Shown here one piece after another: positions 13,092 to 25,100 of a DNA stretch of 64,000 bases. Source of the stretch: Lentinus brumalis. Its lineage: Eukaryota; Basidiomycota; Agaricomycetes; Polyporales; Polyporaceae. A model generated the notes under the pieces. That model had not been told where the DNA came from. It did no database searches and was given only the letters and a program-made list of their open reading frames with translations. Each line of letters starts with the position of its first letter. Position 1 is the stretch's first letter. The stretch is from positions 558,001 to 622,000 of the forward strand of contig MARA01000002.1 in assembly GCA_001792895.1 (NCBI GenBank), given 5' to 3'. The position numbers and the translations under genes are program-made.

Positions 13092-16000
13092 ATGGCAGTC
13101 TTCCCGCTCACGATAAGGGCCGCTCAGCAACTGCTGCGAGGTGTTCATCCTCTATCCTTGTAGGACATATTTGCTTTGCTCCCGTGTTATGGAGGCTTTG
13201 CGGCGATGCTTATGGTCTGGCTTACAGGGATCTGAACCGCTTGGTCGCACTTCCAGCAGGTGTAGCAACCGCGTCGCTCCTCGTCCTATTCGTCCAAATC
13301 CTGGTGCACAGGTTCACCCCGCCCAAACGTGCGAAACCCGCTGGTTACGAGATGTCTCGGGACGACCCGGCTCAGTCCGAACGAACAGGTGCAACTCGTG
13401 AGGGACGCGCTCACCTAAAGTTCGAGTCCTTTCGTCTACTTCTCTGCGTGGTATTGGTCGCTCTGTCCGTAGTGACTGCGGCGACAGGCAGGTCGGCAGG
13501 TGAAGGTAACTTACTTGGTCTGGGTCTGATCGGTGTCTACGTACGTGTTCTCCCTGGCCTTCTCAACTTCCCGATGCGTGCCATTTGACCACAATGACCC
13601 CTTCCAGTCATACACGTCTGCTCTATCGTTATCATCGATCGTTCTCGAGACTCCTCTCGCGATGTCACTGAGGCGACATACTTCTATCGTCTTGCTGATT
13701 ACCTGGGCTGTCTACGCATATCGGGACATATGGCCTCTCGCGACCTACGACTCTGGCCCGGCGGATATTGCAGAAGGAGGAATACTCTGGTTCAAGATCA
13801 GCGCCCTCACCCTTGCTGGCCTAGTCATTCCTTTGTCGAGTCCGCGCCGGCACACTCCCGTGGGCAAAACCGTACGTGGGCACATACGTGTACTCTAATC
13901 ATCCATCAATTCATAATTCCAGGAATGTGGAATAAATCCTGAGCAAACCGCGTCTCCCTTGTCTCTAGTAACATACGCGTTTCTGGATGAGATCGTCTGG
14001 CAAGCCTCGAGGATGGTGCACTTCCCATTCGACAAGCTTCCACCACTTGCGGACTACGACCATACAGAGTACCTGGTCGAACGCACCTTTCCTGTGAGTG
14101 GAGGATGCCTTGGGAAGAATGACAGGCAATGGGATAGTCATTGAAGTACATGGCCGATAGGTGCTTGACCCATTCGTTGCGAAGAGGCCGAAAGGCTTGT
14201 TATTTGGTCTTCTATACGCATTTCGTGAGTAACGTGCTTTGCAAGTTATCCTCGCAACTCGAAAGGCTCTGACTGCCTCACAGGGTCCGAATATCTGTCG
14301 CTCTGTATTGGGCACCTCGTCCGGGTAAGCATCATATTCCTCGTCTTTTGCCGGTCTAACTGCCAGTAGACCGTTGCCAAATTCATGAACCCCTTCGGTA
14401 TATACCAGTTGCTGCAGTACGCTCGTGATCGATCTTCGGAGCCTGGCACATGCTGACATCCGATGTAGGTACTTAGAGACAGGCGGCGCGGGTGCGAGAG
14501 TCCGACCATGGGTTTGGATCGCATGGCTTTCCCTGGGCCCGTTGATCAGTCAAGCGGGGCTCCATTTTTACAACTTCATCGCGGTGCGTATGGGAAAGAC
14601 GCCGGCGATCCCCCACTTGAATGCTGACACGCTCCATCTCCATAGGTGAGGGTTATGGTCCAAGCGGGGCCGTACTCACGCAACTTGTCTATAATCATGC
14701 CTTGCGCGTTCGTGTGAAGGCGGACATAGACTCTACCGCTCAAGCCGAGCCATCAACCGCCGCACATCCGAACGGCAGCAAGAACTTGACTGGAAAGCTG
14801 TTCAACCTCGCCACCAGCGACGTTCAGAACGTCCTGGAAGGAAGAGAGTTCCTGGAACTCCGTATGTCCCTCAAGATGCCCACTTATTCCATACTAAGTC
14901 AATTTCCGCAGTGTTCGCGCCATTCCAGATTTGTATCTGTGTAGTCTTCTTGTATGCCCTACTTGGTTGGAGGTACCAGTGACATTTTCCGACACTGGAG
15001 TACGGTGCTGACTAGGGAGAACGCAGCGCATTTGTGGGGCTGGCCATGATAGTCGCCTTGTGGCCTATTCCCGGGTATTGCATTGCATGGATGCAGAGGA
15101 CTCAGAAGGAACGGATGAGGATGGTAAGACTTCCAACTCTGCTGTTGCGCTAGATTCACGCGTCCCGTAGATGGACCTCCGGGTTCAAGAGATTACGGAA
15201 TGTAGGTCCGTCCGAGTCGAGCCCTCGAACCGACGTCTGACGATCTCGTTCTAGCTGTCACCGTCATACGGATGATCAAACTATTCGCCTGGGAAGATCA
15301 TACTGTCGCCAAAATCGATGAGAAGCGTCGAAAAGAGCTCGAGACGATTTATAAGGCCAAAGTTGCAATATTACTTAGCGCCAATGTGAAGTACGTTTGG
15401 TCTCGTCTCGTCGTCAACTTGCTCTGGGATGCTTCATGAATTCCCACCCGCAGCTACATGATACCCGTCCTCGTCATGGTGTCCACCTTCTTCACTTACG
15501 TGAGTTGTATTCCTCTCAGGTCCTGATGCATGCGTTTATTGACGTGCTATTTGGTAGACTGTCATTATGAAGAAAGAGCTTACAGGCAAGTCACTCTTCC
15601 TTCCGTCGTAGTGCTGCAGGCAGCTATCTGATCTTGGAATAGTGTCCCGGGTATACTCAGCCATATCCGGTGAGGTCGAAGTACGCATGTGTGCCCCGTT
15701 GGCTGACCTTTGATAGTATTCGATGCGTTACGTGAGAACTTGATCAGCAACATGCACCTCTTCCCCTCGGTGGTACAAGGTGCGTACTAATAGTACGCTC
15801 GCAAAGTCTTGACTGGATCGATGATAATGGTCAAAACATAGCGAAGGTCTCTCTGGATAGAGTCTCCCAGTTTCTGCAGCAGGTACTCAATCGGACCTTC
15901 CGCCCTCCGTTATCTTCGAAACTGATGTCGTTCCAGACTGAGTTGATAGATGAGTTCACACCCAGCAACGCGCACGGGTGGCACAGCATTATTCGGGAGG

Positions 16001-19000
16001 ATATTCTGGGTATCCGTGCGACGACGTTCTCCTGGTCAGAACAGGATGATGAGTCCTCGACTCCGCTAGCGACTCGTGCCTTCAGACTGCATATCGACGA
16101 CGAGCTTAACTTCGAACCGAGTCACGTCAACCTTGTCGTCGGCCCGACTGGTTCCGGCAAGACTGCACTCTTGCTGGCTCTGCTAGGTGAGTGCAATCCT
16201 TACCGTCCGTATATTTGTCTCCATTGATACCCATGTCCAGGGGAAATGCATGCAACTCCGAATGGACCGGGGTCGTACATCGGCTTGCCGCGCTCGAGAG
16301 GGATTGCATATGTGCCCCAGGAGTCCTGGATCTTGAGTGACACCATCAAAGTTCGTCATCGACTCTCCTGATGACCATAGCGTTTCCTCCCGCCTGACTT
16401 TGTGCAGGCGAACATTCTCTTCGGTAGCGCCTACGATGAACCACGTTATCGACAAGGTACTACTTGCCCTACTTGACTTGAAACCCAGAATCGCGTTGAC
16501 AAATGGGTCCTAGTCGTCCAACACTGCGGGCTCGAGCACGACCTGAGCTTATTTGATCATGGGGACGAGACTGAAGTCGGTGAACGAGGGTTGACACTCA
16601 GGTACGTCATTGACTTGAAATGGGACTCGGCCAGAAAAGCTGACATCCCGTTGACAGCGGTGGTCAGAAGGTACACACGTGCCTGCGACCAGAGGCACAT
16701 TGGCTGACTCTCTTCCATTCAGGCCCGTGTTTCCCTCGCCAGAGCAGTGTACTCGGTTGCAGAGACTTTACTTTTGGACGACGTGAGAGCCCGAGTACTT
16801 GGCGATCGGATTGCATGAAGCTGAACAGCTATTAAGGTATTCGCCGCCCTAGATGTACACACTGCACGCTGGATCGTCGAGAAGTGCCTCAAGGGCGAAC
16901 TGATTCGAGGGCGCACCGTAATTTTGGTGGTGCGTATCAGATGCCGGACCCCCTACAGTCAATGACACTGACCAATGCGCAGACGCACAATATCGCTGTC
17001 GTCGAGGGCGTTGCCTCCTATGTTGTATCTCTGGGTACAAACGGGAGGATTGCCAACCAAGGAAAGTGGACTCGTGTTCTCGAGGAAGATGCGGCACTCT
17101 CCAAGGAGCTCGACGTCGAGCGAGAGGAGTTCAAGACAGATGTCGGAGACATCAGTAATTTGTCCGATATGGAAACTCGGAAGTCCACAAGCACTGGACA
17201 AGGGAAGTTAGTGGCCCCCGAAGAGATTTCACAAGGACGCGTCAGTTGGAGCACAGGTGAAGTCAAAGGTCACTTTCTGTCCTGATCACAATACTGATGC
17301 CCTGCCAGTGAAAGCGTACTTATCTGACATCGGTGGCAGTCACCCGCTCGTATTTTGGGGTTTAATCACTGCCAGCCTCCTGCTCTCTCAGGCATTCAAT
17401 GTGTCGCAATCGTACTGGGTTGGCTACTGGGCACAGCAGTACCAGGATCATGACAGGTTGAGTGTCTCGGTGTCGTAGTGAGTGGTATTCCCAGGATCTC
17501 TCTTCGGAATCCGTCTGAACTCGGTTACTGGAGCTATCTTGCTGTATACCTCGGACTCATCTGTTCGGACTTCGCCTTCCGCTGGTCGAGCTTTGTCATG
17601 TATCTCTCAGGTGTTATGAGGGCCTCTCAGAAGATCCATCAAGCGCTCATCGAATCTATCCTCCATGCCACACTTAGGTAACACGCTCAGTTATCGTTTC
17701 TGCGCGGTGATGTTGATTTGTTGTAATACAGGTGGCTGGATACAACTCCTACATCTCGTATCATCGTTCGATGCACTCAGGACATTCAGACAAGTACGTC
17801 CCTGTGTGGTATTCACCCGAGCCCCGTTTCCTGCTACTCATATTGTTCCACAGTCGACAGTCCGCTGTCGGGAATGCTATACAATCTATATGAGACGACG
17901 GCCTCGCTCATAATAAGCCTTGTCGCAATCATTTCAGCCGCACCTATATTCTCTGTGATGGGACTTGTGTTGATCGCTCTCGGTGGCTGGTGGGGACAAA
18001 TGTACCTCAAGGCACAACTACCGATCCAGCGAGAGAAGAGCAATACCCGTGCACCCATCCTCGGACATCTCAGTGCAACCCTGTCTGGACTTGGTAAGCG
18101 ACCCAGTCTTGCGGCTTGCCATCAAACTCCTCGTGCATGATACGCTAACTCGTGCGTGCAGTTACGATCCGAGCGTATGGCGCGCAAGAGCGTTTCATAC
18201 ACGAATCTTACCTCAAGCTCAACAACTACACCCGTGCCACACGCACCTTCTACAACCTCAACAGGTCCTGATGCCCTGACTTCAAAGTGACATAAGTATT
18301 GAGCTGACTAAGCACTCTGGCAGGTGGATTTCCCTGCGTCTTGAAATGGCCTCCGCTGTATTTGCAGCGTCGCTTGCAGTCTACCTCGTATATGGACCTG
18401 GTGGCAATGCTGCGATAACGGGATTCGCTTTGGGTCAGGCTGGTACGTCAAGGTTCGGAGCCCTCAATGATGACGATCCTGATTCAAAGCACTAGTGGGA
18501 TTCAGCGAAATGATCCTTTGGTGGGTCCGTATGTTCAATATGGTCGAAGTTCAAAGTATGTCCCTGCTACAGGTTGCTGCTCGAGTCTGTACTGACGTTG
18601 ACATATTTGGAAAGCCAACAGGCATGTCAACGTCCGTGTCAACGCACCGTACATCAGTCTTATCGTAGTCTCAGTCTAGAACGGGTGGAGCAGTATTTGC
18701 ACATCGAGCACGAGGCGTCCCCTACCCCGGCTGGTACACCACCGGCGTATTGGCCTGCCAGCGGGAATTTGAAAGTGCAGAACCTATCGGCTCGGTACTC
18801 GGCGGTATGTGATCTGCTATCATCCGACCGTCGTGAACTGAATTGCTCGAAAGGACGGGCCTCGAGTCCTACATGAGGTTTCTTTTGAGGTGAAGTCCGA
18901 GGAACATGTTGGAATTGGTAGGTCGCAAATCGTTTTGAAAGCAACGATATGATCACTCACTTGTGACCGACAGTCGGACGCACCGGTAGCGGCAAGGTAG

Positions 19001-19920
19001 GATAAAACCGGGGTGCAGCAGAGAACTCTGCACTGACTCGTTTCATTCAGAGCTCGCTCGCTCTCTCCCTCTTACGGCTGATCATCACGGAAGGTCAAGT
19101 GTACTACGACGGGGTCCAGACTGACTCCATCAATCTTGACGCACTCCGGTCCCAGATCACTATAATCCCTCAAGCGGTCAGTCTTCCACCTGAACGCCCC
19201 TGTGTAGACTGGGTCCTGACTCTCTTCTCAAGCCCGAACTCCTGAGCGGTACCCTGCGAGAAAACCTCGACCCGTTCTCCGATTTCGAAGATACGGTGCT
19301 GAACGATGCTCTTCGCGCATCCGGACTCTTCTCGCTTCAGAGCGAGGAGGAACAAAGTCGAATCACCCTGGACTCGCAGATTTCGAGCGGCGGAGGCAAC
19401 CTGTCTGTCGGCCAGCGGCAGATAATCGCCCTTGCAAGGGCAATCGCTCGCCAGAGCAAGCTACTCATCCTTGATGAGGCTACGTCCGCAATTGGTGCGT
19501 CCCGAAAGACACTTGCTGCTCTTCGATCTCATTCGCAAATCTGGTTAGATTATGAGACGGACACTGTCATCCAGCGGTCACTTCGTGAAGCAGTCAGCAA
19601 GGATACGACGGTTCTGACCATCGCGCATCGTCTACAGACGATCATGGACGCGGACAAGATTGTGAGTGTTCTCCTTTCAGAGACTGTGAATCGTGACGAC
19701 TCAATGGTGAATTGCAGCTTGTATTGGACTCTGGACGTGTCGTAAGCGTTTTGTCTCCCCATGTAATCTAATCGATGCTAATGACACATTCGCGCAGGCG
19801 GAGTTCGGTCCTCCAGCCCAACTGCTCAAAAACAAGGATAGTCTCTTCAGCAAGCTAGTGAACGAGAGCGGAGACCGGGACGCGCTTCGAGCCATTGTCG
19901 AGAAGAGCACAAACACATAG
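13092..19920 (+). CDS. ABCC-type full ABC transporter, copy 2
   Basis: Second paralogue in the tandem array, with the same architecture and presumed export role as its neighbours. The start MAVFPLTIRAAQQ (13,092) is chosen because its 68-nt exon ends in the phase needed to join ..DLNRLVALPAG after a 68-nt intron. Copy 3 has an intron of the same length at the same place. NBD1 Walker A is GPTGSGKTA (16,141-16,167); the core of its signature SGGQK sits on a 13-nt micro-exon (16,658-16,670); Walker B LLLDD is cut by an intron before VFAALD. NBD2 has GRTGSGK (about 18,974-18,997, intron right after the Lys codon), NLSVGQRQ (19,398-19,421) and [12 protein letters not shown] 7-nt micro-exon (18,615-18,621) is followed by a GC-AG intron, and another GC-AG intron starts at 15,586. 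Near 14,584-14,680 the frame holds only if the donor at 14,588 rather than 14,584 is used. No premature stop was found with these splices. The stop is at 19,918-19,920. Confidence 0.9.
14584..14645 (+). other. Intron with competing splice donors
   Basis: Two donors four bases apart, gtgcgt at 14,584 and gtatgg at 14,588, precede the acceptor at 14,645. The upstream one matches the donor position in copy 3, but here it would shift the next exon out of frame. The downstream one restores the reading frame into [15 protein letters not shown]. Confidence 0.5.
16658..16670 (+). other. 13-nt micro-exon carrying the ABC signature core (copy 2)
   Basis: The bases CGGTGGTCAGAAG lie between an acceptor ttgacag and a donor gtacac. 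With the AG ending the previous exon they encode Ser-Gly-Gly-Gln-Lys of the NBD1 signature motif. Copy 1 encodes the same residues without interruption, which fixes the exon limits. Confidence 0.85.
18615..18621 (+). other. 7-nt micro-exon in the NBD2 linker (copy 2)
   Basis: CCAACAG lies between the acceptor ggaaag and a GC-type donor gcatgt. It supplies Thr-Asn-Ser (split codons) just before [11 protein letters not shown]. Copy 1 has the corresponding GNSLERV uninterrupted, and copy 3 has a 7-nt exon at the same place. Confidence 0.75.
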
Positions 19921-20065
19921 ACCTCCCCTCGGGCGATATAGAATGGTATCTTGTACCGTACATTCTTCTCGTAGTGTGGGTAGCGAGAGAGGAAGAGGCA
20001 CCATTCGCACTGCGCAGCGTCGACTCCGGCCTCTTGGGCGCTTCGTAAACAGCAGCTTGGGGAGG

Positions 20066-20074
20066 CGCCCACCG
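20066..20074. repeat. Left target-site duplication
   Basis: The 9-bp sequence CGCCCACCG occurs here and again at 21,307-21,315, directly flanking the inverted-repeat-bounded element. Confidence 0.7.
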
Positions 20075-21070
20075 GGGCCCCCAGAAAAATGCGCAGCGCA
20101 AACGCAGCGTTGCGCAGCGTCGCGCCGTGCGCATTCTTGCGCAAGGCGTCTGCGTCGGGATCTCATGGCTCTGTTTCTTTCATGTGTCGCCTGTCTCTCA
20201 GTTCATTACTCGTCCTTTCACTCAGACAGAGGACTCTATAGGGTCTCGTGGTGGCTCGAATCAGGCCGGTGGCTGCTGAGAGTGTGAGCGCCTAATGCGG
20301 CGGTGAGGGACTTCCATGCGCCGACTTGTCTCTACTCACTACACTGACCTACGCAAAGGTATCATGATTTCTGAGGCTGAAGCCAGTAACTTGAGCCCAT
20401 GTAAAACATTAGCAGCAATCAAGGCACTCACTTACAGCCTCCTGCGCCCGACTATGTTGAAGATCTCACCAGCCAGCCCGACTCCAAGTCGCAGTTCATT
20501 CATCAGTCGGAGTCAAACGGCAGGGCGGGGTTAAGTTATCATCTACTCCCAATACCTTGAGCGAACTACCTGCCCACACTCGATCTTCTCAGCGCACCGA
20601 GGCGCACACTTGCGCACGTATCTGCGTGGCGTCGTGCGTGAGCTTGCGCCACATGCGCGGGGATGCGTGAGCCTTGCGCAAGCGGGCGTCTGAGGTCGCG
20701 CCGCCGTGCGCAACTGTGCGCGGACGGGCGTGAGGGCTGCGTGGGCTTGCGCAGATGTGCGTCGGCGCGGCGCAACGCAACCAAGATCGGTGGAGCATGC
20801 ACTTACCGAATCGCGCTGCATGCGCTCACCGGCGTTGCACCATGAAAGCAGTATGTTCGCATGCGCCTCTGCCATCTACTGATCTCTGCTCTGACCGCCA
20901 TTCAGACTCCTTGTGTCGGCGCTTGGCAACAGACTTGCAAGCATGTGTAGCATGTCGCCGTTTTGGGGAGAGAGAACTGGGAGATGAAGGTAAGCCAGTA
21001 AGTCAACAGTAAGTAGTACTGAATACTTATGCTCGATACCAAGTCGAGTCCCAACTCAGATGCATACCTT

Positions 21071-21104
<34 letters not shown>

Positions 21105-21306
21105 TGTCTCCTTCACTCTCTGTCGCTCCCCGGCTCACTGGAACTAGCCGCACACATAGCTCTGTGAGTCGCTCCGTGATGGATCCTATCGCCGTCTCCC
21201 CAATGGTGTTTGCGCAACGTGGCGCAAGCGCGCATGCGTCGACATGCGCGACGCCAGCGTCACGCAGCGCAGCGCTGCGTTGCGTTGCGCATTTTTATAT
21301 GTGCCC
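20075..21306. mobile_element. Non-autonomous Mutator-like DNA transposon
   Basis: A 1,232-bp element between ABC copies 2 and 3. Its ends are inverted: the left end begins GGGC and reads AAAAATGCGC at positions 11-20, and the reverse complement of the right end does exactly the same with equal spacing. Similarity continues inward for roughly 50 bases (GCGCARCGCAA and CGCAGCG blocks). It is flanked by a perfect 9-bp direct repeat, the duplication size typical of MULEs. The interior is rich in TGCGCA-type motifs, in clusters at about 20,089-20,146, 20,585-20,783 and 21,211-21,290. I see no transposase, so it would depend on an element elsewhere. Class assignment rests on the 9-bp duplication and the GGG terminus. 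Confidence 0.7.
21074..21101. repeat. (TC)14 microsatellite
   Basis: A perfect dinucleotide run of 28 bases inside the transposon-like element. Confidence 0.95.
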
Positions 21307-21315
21307 CGCCCACCG
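21307..21315. repeat. Right target-site duplication
   Basis: CGCCCACCG, identical to the 9 bases at 20,066-20,074. Confidence 0.7.
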
Positions 21316-21409
21316 CATGTTCACTTCCAACCATCATCGGCGCGGCTCAGCACATCGCAAGTCCCATACCCCAGTAGATTGTACATAAGGTGTTATCACT
21401 TTCAAACGG

Positions 21410-21720
21410 ATGTCTGCACACACACAGCCGCAACTCCCCTACATCGTGCAAGTCGCAGTCAGTCGACCTCACACAGCCGCTCGCAGGGGAACCACGACTC
21501 CCGTCAGAACACTGGTCGAGCGGGCGAAACGGCGGTACGGGCCGAACGTCCAAGTTGAGGTCAAGTACCTGCTGTTGGCGCCGTATCGAGAGGGAATGTC
21601 GGTGGTGTGGGATATGGCGAGGGAGCTACTGAGGTTCCGGGCGAGGATGTGGTTCAGTTCATCGACATCGCCTCCGCCGACTGGACCGTGGACGCTGTCA
21701 TCCATCCGGAAGCGTACTAG
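21410..21720 (+). CDS. Small hypothetical protein, two exons
   Basis: Not recognised. An ATG at 21,410 opens a frame with a plausible helical segment (VRTLVERAKRRYGP). A 74-nt candidate intron (21,560-21,633, gtcaag..ctgag) joins it in phase to a second exon ending FIDIASADWTVDAVIHPEAY at a stop at 21,718. The spliced product would be about 77 residues. Without splicing, the first frame runs on to 21,874 with low-complexity sequence that looks non-coding. It sits directly right of the transposon and left of ABC copy 3. It could be a gene remnant rather than a functional gene. Confidence 0.3.
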
Positions 21721-21932
21721 CGAGGGGATGGGGCCGCATCATGGTGGTGTCTGGCAACCGTTTCAGATATCTCTTATCTCGCCAGTACTTACTGCACGGT
21801 CAAGAGGGTCCGGCATCAGAGTCAACGGGCGACCTTTCAACGACCGCGAAGTCTTGCCACATTTTGCTTTCTAGACACAACGATCTAAGCCTATCGCTAC
21901 GGACGCATTGAGCCGCCTTGGGACCGGTTTGG

Positions 21933-21940
21933 TATATATA
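21933..21940 (+). promoter_or_regulatory. TATA box candidate for ABC copy 3
   Basis: The motif TATATATA lies 216 bases before the proposed ATG of the third ABC transporter, within a plausible promoter distance. Seen in sequence; function inferred. Confidence 0.45.
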
Positions 21941-22155
21941 GTTTCATCCGACTGTCGTGCACGAACCTTGATCAATTTCCATCAAGTTGTGAGTGGACAC
22001 TGGAGGCGGGCTAAGTTCTGTAGCGTGAGACCATCGGAGGCAGTGCCACGGCTACTTGAAGGCGACATGCGAGCATTCACTAGCGTCACTCCACGAATAT
22101 ATAGACGACATGGCATGCTGTCTCCGTCCAGTTGCAAGGCTTGCCCTGCCCCGAC

Positions 22156-25100
22156 ATGGCGATGTTCGACGCTACGCTGCGATTGTCGGGAGGCTCGGAT
22201 ATTCCGTCCTGGTACGTGGGTTTCGCTGGGCGCGTCGCCGATGCAGCTTTTTAAACTGTTAACTGACTTCCGCGGACAGGCTACCCAAAAGCACTCTCGT
22301 GCTGCCAACAGGAGCGGCAACATTGTCTCTTTTTGTCTTGCTCACGCAGGTCGCCGTGAGCCTCACTCCGCCCATACGCGCGAAGCTTGCTGGTTATGAA
22401 GCGCCTAGGAACGACGCCAGCAAAGCCGAACCGACAGCCGCCGCCCAGAGAGAGAGGCGCGCTCTTCAGAAGTTCCAGGTCTCTCGCCTGCTACTCTGTG
22501 TCTTGTTGCTGGCTCTATCTGTAGTGACCGTGGTCACAGGCAAGTCGGAAGGCGAGGCGCACCTGCTGGATACCAGTCTCATCGGTGTATACGTACGTGG
22601 CATCACTGGAGCCATGCATCGGCGTATTTCGCGCCTCCTCGGACTGACCGTCGGCTCCATTTAGGTATACATATCCGGGATCTCTCTGTGGTCGATCATT
22701 CATCAAGGTCCTTTCAACGTGGTCTTGCAGAGACATGTGTCCTTCGTCTTGCTGGTCGTGTGGACTGTCTACGCGTATCGCGACATCTGGCCTCTGGCAA
22801 CCTATACTCTGGTTCCTGCGGATGCTTCGGAGGGATGGATCCTCTGGGTCGAGCTCTCCACCCTCACTCTTGCAGGGATACTTTTCCCCTTGATCACACC
22901 ACGGCGACGCGATCCCGTTGGCGAACAAGTGCGTACAACAAGAAGTTTATCATGTCGCATGCATCGGCAGGCTGACCGCCACTCTCTAGGAGAGCGAACC
23001 GAATCCTGAGCAGACAGCGTCTTGGCTTTCGTTGATAACATACGGATTCGTAGAGAACTTCATCTGGAAAGCGTCAAAGATGGCACACTGCCCATTTGAC
23101 ATGCTGCCGCCGCTCGCGGACTACGACGGTACCGACTACTTGGTCAAACGTAGCTTCCGGGTGCGTAGCGTGGAGTGTAATCGAGGGATGCGCTAACATA
23201 TTCGAAACCGACCCATAGACCCTCGATCCCTTCGTCGCGAAGAAATCGCACAGCTTACTGTTCGGCCTACTCTACGTCTTCCGTGCGTCGAGACTATACT
23301 ATGAGACTTTGTTTCTGCTCTTACCAGCACGCAGGCTCTGAGTATCTATTGTTATCTTTGAGTTACGTTATTCGGGTAAGCATCCCTATGCTGCTCGGGG
23401 ACATAACATATGTCTGACACCTATTAGATTGTAGCCAGGTTCTTGAGCCCCCTCGGCATTTATCATCTGCTGCAGTACGTCGTCAACAAATTTACTTGGC
23501 TCTGAAAATGCTGAAGAGCGAGTCAGATATCTAGAGACCGGTGGTGAAGGTGCGACGATCCGACCATGGGTTTGGATTGCATGGCTTTCGCTTGGCCCGT
23601 TCATTAGTCAAGTGGCTATGAACTTCTACATGTTCCTCGCGGTGAGTGTGGGGGAAACTTCAAAACCTTACCTTGCGTGCTGATGTTCCCCTCTCTTGTA
23701 GGGGAGAGCTTGGGTGCAGGCTGGGGCAATGCTCACGCAACTGGTTTACAATCACGCTCTGCGCATTCGAGTGAAGGCGGACGTGGACTCCATTCGCAAA
23801 GACTCGACGGGGCCATCTGCCGGTGGACCGTCGAAGGGCAGCAAGAACATCAGTGGGAAGCTCTACAACCTTGCCACTAGCGACGTCGAAAACATCCTGG
23901 AAGGAAGAGAGTTCTTGCAGATCCGTACGTCCCAACGCATCTACCCAAAATCCTCTGCTGACCTGGAGCCGCAGTATTCGCCCCGATCTGGATCGCCGCA
24001 TGTATATGGTTCTTGTATGCTTTGCTCGGTTGGAGGTACGTCTCCTGTGCCGTAACTCGTTGTCGGTGCTGACTAGACTGATTATAGTGCGTTCGTCGGG
24101 TTGGCTATCATGGTCGCCTTGATGCCCGTCCCTAGATATGTCATCGCATGGATGCACAAGATACAGAAAACGAAGATGAAGATGGTGAGCTTAGTACGCT
24201 AGCACGCTAGGTTGTATCGAGCTCACGGCCTCGGCAGACGGACGCTCGCGTTCAGGAGATCTCGGAAAGTAAGCTGCCTATGCCCTCAACTTCCCTGAGC
24301 CACTCCTTGACGTAGCCTTACAGCTGTCACCGTCATACGTATGATCAAGATGTTCGCCTGGGAAGATCGCATTGCCAAAAGGATTGATGCAACGCGTCGC
24401 GACGAGCTCAAGAGCATCATGAAGTCCAAAGCGGCCCAAGTGGTTAGCGCCAACGTGCAGTACGTTTGCTTCTCCCGCTCCGTCGTCCTGTGCTGCATGC
24501 CTTGAATCCACAGCTACTTGGTCCCGAAAATCGTCATGATCTCCACGTTCTTCGCTTATGTAAGATCGTGTTCTCGTACAGAGCGGGCAGATGTTGACTC
24601 GTCATTCGTAGACGGTTCTCATGAAGAACGAGCTCACAGGCGAGTGACTGTCGCTTCATCTGTGGCCGGGCTGAATCATTGACATCCTAACAGCTTCTCG
24701 GGTGTACTCCGCCATAACCGGTCGGTCGAATGAACCATGCTAGTAATTACGCCGTCCTGAGCTGACTCGCGCTCTCTAGTCTTCAGCGCCCTGACGGAGA
24801 ACGTGCGCGCATGCATGCGTCTCTTCCCCTCGATGGTGCAAGGTAAGCATGATCGATGCCTATAATTATCATCAACGAAAGTTGTTGAGCCATGTCAACC
24901 GTATACAGCGAAGGTCTCTCTGGACCGAATTTCTGAATTCCTCCGGCAGGTACGTTCGTTCACGATCAATCGTGCGGATTGATACTCAAAGTATATATTG
25001 TTACCATAGACGGAGCTGATAGACGAGTTCGCTTCAACCGAGCCTTACACTCAGGTCGCTACTCGAGAAGATGTCATCGGCATCCGCGCAACGACGTTCG